64,000 nt of DNA, taken from positions 2,891,659 to 2,955,658 of the forward strand of contig BQKD01000001.1 of assembly GCA_022834735.1 (NCBI GenBank), written 5' to 3'. Shown piece after piece: positions 27,201-34,539 of this stretch. The DNA comes from Erysipelotrichaceae bacterium OPF54. GTDB taxonomy: Bacteria; Bacillota_I; Bacilli_A; Erysipelotrichales; Erysipelotrichaceae. The position numbers were made by a program, and so were the translations under genes. The first letter of the stretch is position 1. Each line of letters starts with the position of its first letter. The notes under the pieces were generated by a model, which ran no database searches, had not been told where the DNA came from, and saw nothing but the letters and a program-made list of their open reading frames with translations.

Positions 27201-27644
27201 ATACGCATTGGTCTCATACTCTTTATCGTCCAGCGTAATTTCCTTGACCTGACCGTTCAGATCCCCCACAACGATCTTCCTGTTTTCGATATCCGTAACG
27301 ATACCCGCGTAGTTTCTGATTTCCTTATCCGGCACGTTTTCATCTTCTTTGTCTTTGATAAAGATGAGATCGCCATCTTTTGGCAGATATCCTTCATCGG
27401 CAAACAACTGTTTCTTTGTCAGATCCTCGATCCATTCGTTCCAGTCATGACCATACGGGATCTGCTCGTTTTTGATCCCCGCATACCGAAGCACGAACGA
27501 CACGAACATCACGTTCCAGTCTTCATACGGCCTGCCATACCATTCGCCATACCGCGTATAGTATTGTTCATGCCCCTCTTCGTCCAGTTCGAAGTTTTCC
27601 TTCACTTCTTTATAATCTTTCTGGGAAAGAGCGATCTGCACCAT
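24213..27644 (-). pseudogene. Tip adhesin, C-terminal fragment (gene split by transposon copy A)
   Basis: The 1,143-codon 3' part of a large LPXTG surface protein. From its cut end: a CHAP-like domain with the catalytic positions lost (DWNVMFVSFVLRYAGI has Asn44 where active enzymes have Cys; the later His position reads NYAGIV), an acidic Glu/Asp-rich linker (about residues 150-290), a long adhesin region, a fibro-slime/PA14-like domain (FFYGDDDMWVYLDNQLICDI, GGVHQSIGAEVDI), a Cna-B-like domain (TGELKIEKQTNDPDPNKDYE) and the sorting signal ELPETGSLGIDPPL plus helix and basic tail. The frame joins that of the N-terminal fragment at 30963-31493 across the transposon. Its own ATG at 27644 is native internal sequence; expression without the signal peptide would not give a surface protein. 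Confidence 0.9.
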
Positions 27645-27688
27645 TCTGTAGAGCGTCGTCCTGCTATCCTCGCTTATTTATAAAGACA

Positions 27689-27742
27689 AGCAGAATAAAT
27701 TCATCATCGATCATTTCACGATGAATTTATTCTGCTTTTTTT
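27689..27742 (+). terminator. Strong terminator just inside the left end of copy A
   Basis: A 17-bp perfect stem (AGCAGAATAAATTCATC with its complement, loop of 14) followed by T7. It would stop transcription entering the element from the left and is present in both copies, so it belongs to the element and may insulate its genes. Confidence 0.88.
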
Positions 27743-27858
27743 CGTCACATTATTTTCATTTTATGAGATGATTGACATGGAAAGGTGTTAGGCGCAAAAA
27801 AAGAGAGAGCCCTAATTGTTTTGCGAACAAACTCTCTCCCGTCCTAACGAACAATTTT

Positions 27859-28398
27859 ATGATAATCAATTTTTCGGCTTTCGACAACCCTTTTTCGCAT
27901 GATTTATCCTGCCCGTCCTGCGGGGCGCGCGGCCAGATGCTCGATTACTCATCCTACTCCCGTTTCTGCCTCTCTCCTTCCAATCCGACAAAACGCTTAC
28001 GGGTTCGTGTCGTTTTTTGTCCTTCCTGCGGCTCCTATCATACCATACTCCCTTATGATGCCCGTCCGTTTTCTTCGTTTTCCTATCCTTTTATTTTTGA
28101 AGTGCTCTTTCAGTACTGCTGCGGACCTTGTGCCGGCAACAAGTCGAGAACGGCTGCGCTTTTTGATATTTCCAGAACGACCCTGCGCCGATGGATCGAC
28201 CGCTATTCCTCTCTGCTTTTCCTCTCCTGTATCATGATCCGCGATCTTGACCGTAGCCCGTATGATCTTCTTGCTCATATCCGTTCTTCTATGCATGCCT
28301 TTCTGAAGAGTTTTCTTCGTTTTCATGAATGCGCCTATTTTTCGCCTCACACTATTTTATCTGCACCCTTTGTCTATGGTCTTTTTTCTCCTTCCTGA
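27859..28398 (+). CDS. Transposon-borne zinc-ribbon/HTH protein (DUF6431-like)
   Basis: A protein of about 179 residues (an open frame extends up to a TTG at 27772; the ATG at 27859 matches the typical family start MIINFSAFDNPFSHD). It has two CPSCG knuckles (LSCPSCGARGQM and VFCPSCGSYHTI), then YCCGPCAGNKSRTAALF and a helix-turn-helix like DISRTTLRRWIDRYSS. Such proteins commonly accompany DDE transposase/ATPase pairs in Clostridia-like bacteria, from memory named DUF6431; the function is unknown. It could be a target-site selector, end-binding factor or regulator. No ribosome binding site is obvious. Confidence 0.7.
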   Translation: MIINFSAFDNPFSHDLSCPSCGARGQMLDYSSYSRFCLSPSNPTKRLRVRVVFCPSCGSYHTILPYDARPFSSFSYPFIFEVLFQYCCGPCAGNKSRTAALFDISRTTLRRWIDRYSSLLFLSCIMIRDLDRSPYDLLAHIRSSMHAFLKSFLRFHECAYFSPHTILSAPFVYGLFSPS

Positions 28399-28463
28399 AT
28401 CATTTGTCCGTCGCTTTCCTCTTTTTAGCCCGGTACAGTAATCTCAAAGGAGGATTCTGCTTT

Positions 28464-29699
28464 ATGGATCAAACCGACAAGGAAAAAATCGCTTTATGGA
28501 AATTCGGGATCATCGCTCCTGTCATTTCCGGCACTCATCCTTTTTCGACAAACCGTCAGTTTTACCGTCATCTTGCCGAAAAAGAATTCGAAAACCCGGT
28601 CTCCGGTGTCAAAAAATCATTTTCATGGCAGACTTTCGCTCACTGGGCCTATGAATACCGTTCCGGCGGATTCGATGGACTGATTTCCCGTCCCAGGAGC
28701 GACAAGGGGACTTCCCGAACTCTGAGTCCCGAGGCGCAGGAACGCATCATCGCTCTGCGCCGGCAGTATCCGCGCATCATCAATACGGTCCTGCGTGCGC
28801 GGCTCATCGAAGAAGGGTTTATCCCGGCCCGCGTTTCCCAGTCCACGATCGATCGTTTCGTGCGTTCTCTGCCTCAGAGCCGTCTCGAACCGATCCATCA
28901 GGGAAAAGAGCGCAGAGCGTTCGAGAAAGAATTTGCCAACCAGGTCTGGCAGGCCGATACATCCTATCTATACAGGCTGGCCGGACACAGGCTGTATCTG
29001 GTTTCTATCCTGGATGACGCATCCCGGATGATCGTGGGCTGGGGAATCTTTGAAGCCGATACGGCCGTCAACTTTCAGAAGATCCTGAAGAACGCGGTCA
29101 TGACTTACGGGATCCCGTCTGTACTGTATGTAGACAATGGTTCGCCTTATGACAACCACCAGCTGAATATGATCTGTGCAAGACTGGGGGTCGCCCTGGT
29201 GCATGCGCCGGTGCGGGACGGAAGCGCGAAAGGAAAACAGGAGCGCGCATTCCGAACGTTCAAGGACCACTGGCTGCGCTGTTCGGACTGGAATGCCTAT
29301 CAGACGATCGAAGAGGTCCGGGAATCTTTCGGGGACTATCTTCAGAAATACATCAACTGCCAACACGCTTCGCTGAAAGATATGACGCCGCGCCAGCGCT
29401 ATCTGAAGGATGCACAGCGGTTCCGCTTCCTTCCTGACGAAGCGGTGGAACAGTATTTCCTGCATACGTACGAAAGAAAGGTGAGGACCGATTCGACACT
29501 CGTGATCGACGGGATCAGCTACGAGGTGCCGGCCGAATACATGCGCGAGACAGTAAAGGTGAAGATGGATCCCGAAGACAGGAGAAAGGCCTGGCTGCTA
29601 GGGATGGACGGAAAGCTGATCCCGATCCGGACGGTCGACAAGGTGGAGAACAGCCGGATCAGAAGAAGGCAGCACATGCGCTTCAGAGAGGAGGAGTAA
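28464..29699 (+). CDS. DDE (retroviral integrase-type) transposase, copy A
   Basis: A 411-residue rve-core transposase. Helix-turn-helix region at residues 40-150 (SFSWQTFAHWAYEYRSGGFD, then RARLIEEGFIPARVSQSTID), catalytic residues in VWQADTSYLYRL (Asp), VLYVDNGSPYDNH (Asp) and SAKGKQERAFRTFKDHW (Glu), and a C-terminal beta domain with LVIDGISYEVPAEYM, as in Mu/IS481-like and TniA/TnsB proteins. AAAGGAGG lies 11 bases before the ATG. One base separates it from the ATPase gene. The start at 28464 rather than further upstream is fixed by that site. Confidence 0.93.
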   Translation: MDQTDKEKIALWKFGIIAPVISGTHPFSTNRQFYRHLAEKEFENPVSGVKKSFSWQTFAHWAYEYRSGGFDGLISRPRSDKGTSRTLSPEAQERIIALRRQYPRIINTVLRARLIEEGFIPARVSQSTIDRFVRSLPQSRLEPIHQGKERRAFEKEFANQVWQADTSYLYRLAGHRLYLVSILDDASRMIVGWGIFEADTAVNFQKILKNAVMTYGIPSVLYVDNGSPYDNHQLNMICARLGVALVHAPVRDGSAKGKQERAFRTFKDHWLRCSDWNAYQTIEEVRESFGDYLQKYINCQHASLKDMTPRQRYLKDAQRFRFLPDEAVEQYFLHTYERKVRTDSTLVIDGISYEVPAEYMRETVKVKMDPEDRRKAWLLGMDGKLIPIRTVDKVENSRIRRRQHMRFREEE

Positions 29700-29700
29700 T

Positions 29701-30507
29701 ATGGAAGCCAAAGTATTTTACGGACTGAAGCAGATGCCGTTCGAGAAAGAAACGAAATATCACAAATTATACCGGAGCGAAGATACGGCGAACCTGAAAG
29801 GACGGCTGGACTACCTGAAAAAAGCGAAAGGGATCGGATTGTTCACAGGAAGTCCGGGAACAGGAAAAACATCGGCCATCCGCGAATTTGCCGGCAGTCT
29901 GAACCCGTCGCTGTACAAAGTGGTCTACATCCAGATGTCTACGGTATCGGTCATCGACTTTTACCGGCAGCTGGCCTGCGGGCTGGGGCTGGAGCCCAAA
30001 TTCAGAAAGAGCGACCTGTTCCGGCAGGTACAGGAAGCCATCGAATACATGGCAAAAGAAAAGAAGTGCACGCCGGTCATCGTGATCGACGAAGCGCAGT
30101 ATCTGAGCACGAGCGTCTTCAACGATCTGACCATGCTCCTCAATTTCGAGATGGACTCGAAGAACTACTGTATCCTGATCCTGAGCGGGCAGACGAGCCT
30201 GAACACGATCCTGAAAAAGCAGGTGCATGACGCCCTGCGCCAGAGGATCGTGATCAATTATTTCATGGAAGGTCTGAAAGGAGAAGAGGCACAGGAATAT
30301 GTGGATTTCTGCATGAAAGAATGCGGAAGCAGAGAAAAGGTGTTCGAAGAAGACGCGGTGCGTGCCGCATATAATATCGCAGGCGGATCAATCCGGAAAC
30401 TGAACAATCTGTTGTCGAAATGCCTGATCGAAGGAGCGAACGAAGAAAAGCGGATCATCGACGCAGAGATCGTGATGAAAGCACATAACGAAGTAGAACT
30501 GGGGTGA
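29701..30507 (+). CDS. AAA+ ATPase of the transposon (TniB/TnsC/ExeA-like), copy A
   Basis: A 268-residue ATPase. N-terminal YGLKQMPFEKETKYHKLY is typical of ExeA/TniB-like proteins; Walker A is GLFTGSPGTGKTSAI, Walker B is TPVIVIDEAQYL, sensor 1 is ILILSGQTSLN and an Arg-rich box follows (DALRQRIVINYFM). In Tn7, Mu and Tn5053 the matching protein binds DNA with ATP, marks the target and activates the transposase; that role is expected here. It is followed closely by the 95-residue gene. Confidence 0.92.
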   Translation: MEAKVFYGLKQMPFEKETKYHKLYRSEDTANLKGRLDYLKKAKGIGLFTGSPGTGKTSAIREFAGSLNPSLYKVVYIQMSTVSVIDFYRQLACGLGLEPKFRKSDLFRQVQEAIEYMAKEKKCTPVIVIDEAQYLSTSVFNDLTMLLNFEMDSKNYCILILSGQTSLNTILKKQVHDALRQRIVINYFMEGLKGEEAQEYVDFCMKECGSREKVFEEDAVRAAYNIAGGSIRKLNNLLSKCLIEGANEEKRIIDAEIVMKAHNEVELG

Positions 30508-30513
30508 GAACAT

Positions 30514-30801
30514 ATGAAAGAAGATGAACGGATGTTGATCAACTGGCCGACGACGAGAAAAGTGATGATCGAACAGCTGAAAAGAGCGATGAAGATGTAC
30601 GGAGCCTATAAACTGAGCAATGAAGAGCTGATGTATTTTGTAGAAAACTATATGAATAATTTTGGCCATTTATTCTTCAAGAATGATTTCGAGATCCATC
30701 CGTCGATCAGAAAAGCGCTGGGAAAGAGGAACAGCTGGATCCTGGCATGTATAGTGGAAAGAGTATACCAGAAAGAATTCGAGAACATAGGAAATTATTG
30801 A
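30514..30801 (+). CDS. Small conserved transposon protein (95 residues), copy A
   Basis: Not recognised. A helical, basic, soluble protein (begins MKEDERMLINWPTTRKVMIE, contains KMYGAYKLSNEELMYFVENY) encoded six bases after the ATPase stop with GGGTGAG upstream. Identical in both copies, so it is an integral part of the element. By position it could be a target-selection or ATPase-bridging factor similar in role to TniQ/TnsD, but it lacks their zinc motif and is much smaller. Confidence 0.75.
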   Translation: MKEDERMLINWPTTRKVMIEQLKRAMKMYGAYKLSNEELMYFVENYMNNFGHLFFKNDFEIHPSIRKALGKRNSWILACIVERVYQKEFENIGNY

Positions 30802-30803
30802 TT

Positions 30804-30835
30804 AAAAGCCGTTTTTGACAAGACGGCTTTTTTTG
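30804..30835 (+). terminator. Terminator of the transposon operon, copy A
   Basis: AAAGCCGT and ACGGCTTT with a 10-base loop followed by T7, a few bases after the last gene. The 130 bases between it and the right end hold no gene. Confidence 0.85.
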
Positions 30836-30962
30836 AACAGAAAGAAATAAAATAAAATGCTTCTGAAGCCAAAATAAAGCGAGGCCGGACAAAATAAAGT
30901 GCGTTTCTCTTCCAGATGTGTATAAAAATATTTGACGTTTCCGACTAACAGAATTTGACGCG

Positions 30963-31493
30963 CTACACCATTCTTTCTGCCGCGGTATCTTTTAATTTGG
31001 CCGGGATCGAATGTTCCCAGTCCTCTTTTGTTTCTTTCAGGCCCTTGTTCGATTCGCACTCTCTTGAATGCGTATGCACTTCCTTGCCGCAAAGCGGTTC
31101 GGTCGACAGGAAGCATTTGCTCGAATGCTTATGTTCCTGAGCACCCTCTTCTTTATCGCATACAAGCGTTTTTTCCTCTTTATAGCACTCGTCCGTATGT
31201 TCATGATCCTCCAGACAATCGAGGACCATTTCTGTTTTGTAGCAGCTCTCATCATGCACATGGCCATCGACCATTTCGCCTTCCTTCAGACCGCACAACG
31301 GCCTGTCTTTTGGACTTTCATAGCACTCGTCCGTATGCTGATGCTCCTCCTTGCCGCAGTAGTAGACAATATCATCCCGCTCAAGCGTGACTGCCGGCAG
31401 GATGAGAGCATAGGTCGTACAGAACACAACAATACAGCTCAGTATGGACACGAGACGTCGTCGAATCCGTTCGTTTTTTAATTTATGATTCAT
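30963..31493 (-). pseudogene. Tip adhesin, N-terminal fragment with His/Cys repeats
   Basis: The 5' part of the split adhesin, 176 codons from ATG 31493 (AGAAAGGAAG upstream) to a TAG supplied by the transposon end. It starts with a signal peptide (RRLVSILSCIVVFCTTYALI, LPAV) and then five repeats of the form HxHTDECY...LxC (EHQHTDECYESP, GHVHDESCYKTE, DHEHTDECYKEE, EHKHSSKCFLST, EVHTHSRECES). The final residues AERMV continue as QIALSQ in the C-terminal fragment, giving an original protein of about 1,317 residues. His/Cys repeats of this type suggest metal binding. The fragment could still be secreted as a short protein. Confidence 0.9.
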
Positions 31494-31513
31494 AATCGTC
31501 TTCCTTTCTGTCT

Positions 31514-32101
31514 TTATATGCCGCCCAGCGAAGCAGGAGGCCAAAGCTTCGTTACAAGCTTTCCTATGATCTGTTCTTCCGCGATCGGACCGATCGCTTT
31601 GGTACGCGAATCCAGAGACACGCTCCGGTGGTCGCCCATCACGAACCAGCGGTCTTCCGGCACCTGATACGGATATTCCAGATCCGTTTCTCCCAGCGCG
31701 TTTTCAGAAACGTACGGCTCATCCAGCCTCTGTCCGTTCACGAACACCACACCATCCTCGTCCAGATACACCCAGTCTCCAGGACCCGCAATAACCCTTT
31801 TTACTAGAACTTTATTATTATAGTAGAACGCAATCACATCACCCGTGTCGAAATGGCTTCCTTTCAAAGAAAGCACCACTTCTCCTTCATTCAGTGTCGG
31901 CGTCATGCTGTTGCCGTAAATCTGCAGCACAGGAACCCACATCGTAGCAGCCAGCACAGCCAGCGCCGCCACCACGATCAGGACACCCAACGTGCTCGAA
32001 AACGTCCTGCGCCAGCGAAGCGCATGCCGTTCGCGATCCCTTTCTTTTTCCAGCTCCAAAAGGGAAGGCATCGTCAAAATCTTCTCTTTCTTTTTCTTCA
32101 T
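31514..32101 (-). CDS. lepB: Signal peptidase I of the surface-fibre locus
   Basis: A 195-residue type I signal peptidase: cytoplasmic N-terminus, one membrane helix (TLGVLIVVAALAVLAATMW), catalytic Ser in QIYGNSMTPTLNEGEVV and Lys in NKVLVKRVIAGPGDWVYL, and box E in RWFVMGDHRSVSLDSR. The Ser/Lys dyad makes it bacterial P-type rather than the Ser/His SipW type, even though SipW-like substrates lie downstream. First gene of the operon; pilus clusters often carry a dedicated peptidase needed for assembly. It is 20 bases upstream of the adhesin start. Confidence 0.93.
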   Translation of the reverse strand: MKKKKEKILTMPSLLELEKERDRERHALRWRRTFSSTLGVLIVVAALAVLAATMWVPVLQIYGNSMTPTLNEGEVVLSLKGSHFDTGDVIAFYYNNKVLVKRVIAGPGDWVYLDEDGVVFVNGQRLDEPYVSENALGETDLEYPYQVPEDRWFVMGDHRSVSLDSRTKAIGPIAEEQIIGKLVTKLWPPASLGGI

Positions 32102-32556
32102 ATTTTCCGGTATTGTTCTTTCTAATCTTTCTTTCCACTTTCTTCTGAAAAGTTAATTGATGAGACTTTTATTTAAAAAATAACCCGCAAATTTTCGCAG
32201 AGTTCTCATACTTTGTGAAATTATATTACCACAAAAGTACAAAATTAAAAGTAAATATTATAAAAATCTATCGATTTTTAATACAAATATGTTAAATTTC
32301 CGAAAAATATCGGTTTTCGGTCACATTATAGCACAATAAATCACTAAGAAGAACACATGAACCATATTATTTCCGTAAAAAAAGCCGTCATTTTTCTAGT
32401 CATCATTTCGCCCGATATATATCCCCTTTTTTTGATGCATAAAAAGTTATTTTAGAAAAAATTAAATTATTTTCAAAAAAAAGGTCCACTCCTTTCCCGT
32501 TTTTACGTATCTAATAGTAGAGGATCCAGACTCCTCTTGGAAAGGAGGAAATCCAT
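32102..32556. promoter_or_regulatory. AT-rich divergent region between fibre operon and Rpn locus
   Basis: 455 bases without a gene. Toward the fibre operon a perfect TATAAT lies on the minus strand at plus positions 32220-32225, about 120 bases before lepB, without a clear -35; the long leader may carry regulation. Toward the Rpn gene the last 90 bases hold GGTCCACTCCTTTCC and GGATCCAGACTCCTC, then the ribosome binding site AAAGGAGG. No riboswitch recognised. Confidence 0.45.
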
Positions 32557-33594
32557 ATGACAATCGAGCTTTCTTATAACAGCAATTTTATGCGCTTACA
32601 GGACAATGTGGTAAGCTATGGCTATAAAAATTCATCGATCGCAAACGGGATCGATACGACCCAATACAAAGCGCTCTACGACGCTTCATGCAAACAGCTG
32701 CTTGCCGACCGGCAGATCCTTTCCAGGATCCTGACAGGCTGTGTTCCCGAATACAAAGATCTGTCCGCGCAAGATATCGAAGAACTGTATATCGAAAGCG
32801 TGCCCCGCATCAGCGAAGTGCCGGTGCATCACAATACGATGCCACGCATCACAGGAATCGACAAGGAAGACAGCACGGTGGAGGAAGGAAAAGTCGTATT
32901 CGACATTTTGTTCAAAGCGTCTTTTCCAGATACCGGCAGGACCGGACAGCTCATTATTGACGTGGAAGCGCAGAACGCGTTCAAGCCGCCCTATCCGCTC
33001 GAAAGCCGGATGATGTACTATCTTGGCCGTCTTCTTTCGCGCCAGCATGATACAGAATTCAAAAACGACGAATACGGCAAGCTGAAAAAAGTGTACTCCA
33101 TCTGGATCTGCACAAACGCGACCGGAAAATTTCGCAATACGATCAATATGTATCCCATTGCAGAAAAACATATCGAAGGATACGCAAAATGGAATCAAAA
33201 AGACTATGACCTGATGACCGGCATCATGATCGGCATCGATACCAGCCGGCCCGCAGCCGGGCACGGACTGCTCCGGATGCTCGGTATATTGCTGTCCGAC
33301 CAGATCAGCGCAGAAAACAAAAAGGCCATCCTGACCCGGGAATTCGGGATCAGGATGAGCGAACAGTTAAACAAGGAGATGACCCATATGTGCAATTTAA
33401 GTGAAGGTGTTTTCGCTCATGGTATTAAACAAGGTATCGAGGAAGGCGTTGAGAAAACCAGCTACCAGCATATCAGAAACCTCATGGAAACCTGCAAGAT
33501 ATCCGTCAGCGAAGCAATGAACAATCTGAAGATCCCCAAAGACGATCAGCCAAAATACAAAAAATGGATCGAAGATGAAATGAAGGAAAACTGA
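32557..33594 (+). CDS. Rpn-family PD-(D/E)XK nuclease (putative transposase/recombination nuclease)
   Basis: A 345-residue member of the Rpn/PDDEXK_2 family. The nuclease core shows FDILFKASF and GQLIIDVEAQNAF (Asp and Glu-x-Gln of the PD-(D/E)XK fold), then LESRMMYYLGRLLSRQ and VYSIWICTN. Residues 274-345 form a small C-terminal domain starting MTHMCNLSEGVFAHG and ending IPKDDQPKYKKWIEDEM. Strong AAAGGAGG before the ATG. Inside the gene AAGGAG (33373-33378) precedes the in-frame ATG at 33388 by nine bases, so a short C-terminal product is likely. In E. coli such short Rpn products block the toxic full-length nuclease and the pair acts in phage defence (established); the same here is inference. 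Confidence 0.88.
   Translation: MTIELSYNSNFMRLQDNVVSYGYKNSSIANGIDTTQYKALYDASCKQLLADRQILSRILTGCVPEYKDLSAQDIEELYIESVPRISEVPVHHNTMPRITGIDKEDSTVEEGKVVFDILFKASFPDTGRTGQLIIDVEAQNAFKPPYPLESRMMYYLGRLLSRQHDTEFKNDEYGKLKKVYSIWICTNATGKFRNTINMYPIAEKHIEGYAKWNQKDYDLMTGIMIGIDTSRPAAGHGLLRMLGILLSDQISAENKKAILTREFGIRMSEQLNKEMTHMCNLSEGVFAHGIKQGIEEGVEKTSYQHIRNLMETCKISVSEAMNNLKIPKDDQPKYKKWIEDEMKEN
33388..33594 (+). CDS. Internal in-frame ORF: short Rpn C-terminal product (candidate antitoxin)
   Basis: A 68-residue product in the same frame as the nuclease, starting MCNLSEGVFAHGIKQG. The AAGGAG nine bases upstream is as good as that of many free genes here. A free-standing near-copy starting with the same ribosome binding site and first residues lies 240 bases downstream (33631), which shows that this segment works as a translation unit. 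Helical; the module YQHIRNLM...IPKDDQPKYKKWIE recurs through the locus. Confidence 0.6.
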   Translation: MCNLSEGVFAHGIKQGIEEGVEKTSYQHIRNLMETCKISVSEAMNNLKIPKDDQPKYKKWIEDEMKEN

Positions 33595-33630
33595 TACTGC
33601 TTCTTTAAAACATGCAAGGAGATGACCCAT

Positions 33631-33831
33631 ATGTGCAATTTAAGTGAAGGTGTTTTCGCTCATGGTGTTGAACAAGGTGTTGAGAAAACCAGCTACCAAT
33701 GTATCAGAAACCTTATGAAAAACTCCAAGTTATCTATTGACGAAGCCATGAATACCTTGGAAATTTCAAAAGACGATCAGCCAAAATACAAAAAATGGAT
33801 CGAAGAAGGAAAAAATAGAAGCGGGTTTTGA
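33631..33831 (+). CDS. Free-standing copy of the Rpn C-terminal module
   Basis: A 66-residue protein (MCNLSEGVFAHGVEQGVEKT, then SYQCIRNLMKNSKLSIDEAM) that duplicates the nuclease C-terminus, including the ribosome binding site region; about 47 bases around the start are nearly identical to 33370-33420. An ATG at 33622 is in frame but touches the AAGGAG site, so 33631 is preferred. Probably co-transcribed with the nuclease (36 bases after its stop). Best read as a detached antitoxin or immunity copy. Confidence 0.75.
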   Translation: MCNLSEGVFAHGVEQGVEKTSYQCIRNLMKNSKLSIDEAMNTLEISKDDQPKYKKWIEEGKNRSGF

Positions 33832-33871
33832 TCCGCGCTGTTAAAAAAATCAATGGAAGGAGAAAGACAAT

Positions 33872-34285
33872 ATGAGCGACCCGTACGAGGACAGCTTCAA
33901 AAAGGAAATAAGAGAACAGGTCTATGCGATCCAGGCGGAAGCGGAATTTGACACGACCGTTCGCCTGCTCAGACGTGTCACAGAAAACTTCGGTGTTTCG
34001 ATCGACACCGCATTCGACAAACTGGAAATCGGTATGGAGGTGCGGCCCCGATACAGAGAAAAACTGGAACAGGTACCGGACTTCTGGGAGACGGTCCACC
34101 GAATGGCCAATATGAAAAGCATCATTCTGTATAACACAAAAAAGAACGGAATGCCGTATCCGTCGATCAAAACAGTCATCCATTTCGTGGAAACTTTTGG
34201 ATGCGACCCGCAGACCACGCTGGATATCCTGAAAATTCCGGCCAGCGAACAGCCACGATATTTAGAAAAAATCTACTGGAGGTAA
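33872..34285 (+). CDS. Rpn C-terminal module protein with two diverged modules
   Basis: A 137-residue protein preceded by AAGGAG. It carries two diverged copies of the module: TVRLLRRVTENFGVSIDTAF followed by KLEIGMEVRPRYREKLEQ, and KTVIHFVETFGCDPQTTLDI followed by KIPASEQPRYLEK. Between them lies PDFWETVHRMANMKSIILYN. No nuclease residues. Presumably a diverged antitoxin-like paralogue that arose by tandem duplication; no direct evidence of function. Confidence 0.7.
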   Translation: MSDPYEDSFKKEIREQVYAIQAEAEFDTTVRLLRRVTENFGVSIDTAFDKLEIGMEVRPRYREKLEQVPDFWETVHRMANMKSIILYNTKKNGMPYPSIKTVIHFVETFGCDPQTTLDILKIPASEQPRYLEKIYWR

Positions 34286-34290
34286 AGAAT

Positions 34291-34539
34291 ATGGGCCGTT
34301 TAAGCGAAGGGGTTTTTATTGACAGTTATACGGAAGGTTTCAGGTAAGGATTCGATAGAGGATTCAAGCCCTATGAAACCCTGATGGTCCAGCTGACCCG
34401 CTATCAATGCGTCAGAAACCTGATGAAAAACGGGAAACGATCGATCGATGAATCGATGGATATCCTGGAAATTCCAGAAGACGATCAGCCACGATATCGA
34501 GAATGGCTCGAAGAAGAAACGAAAAAAACGGAGGGATGA
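34291..34539 (+). pseudogene. Fourth module gene, interrupted by a nonsense codon
   Basis: Starts MGRLSEGVFIDSYTEGFR with GGAGG nine bases upstream, then TAA at 34345-34347, then continues in frame as GFDRGFKPYETL and the module RYQCVRNLMKNGKRSIDESM...IPEDDQPRYREWLEE to a TGA. Replacing TAA by CAA (a single C-to-T change) would restore an 82-residue protein, and Gln is expected by comparison with the Gly/Gln-rich segment of its relatives. Translation could restart downstream, but no good site is seen. Confidence 0.75.

Larger units (their letters stand above)
27647..30967 (+). mobile_element. Transposon copy A (3,321 bp; DDE transposase + AAA ATPase)
   Basis: The ends are inverted repeats, TGTAGAGCGTC (left) and TGTAGCGCGTC (right, on the complement). 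Flanking direct repeats are CCATTC on both sides, extendable to ACCATTCT depending on which end bases belong to the element. It carries four genes in one direction: a zinc-finger protein, a DDE transposase, an AAA ATPase and a 95-residue protein. The TGT...ACA ends and transposase/ATPase pair resemble Mu/Tn552/Tn7-like elements. An essentially identical inverted copy lies at 53774-57094; the only coding difference noticed is transposase residue 66 (Arg here, Cys there). Confidence 0.93.
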
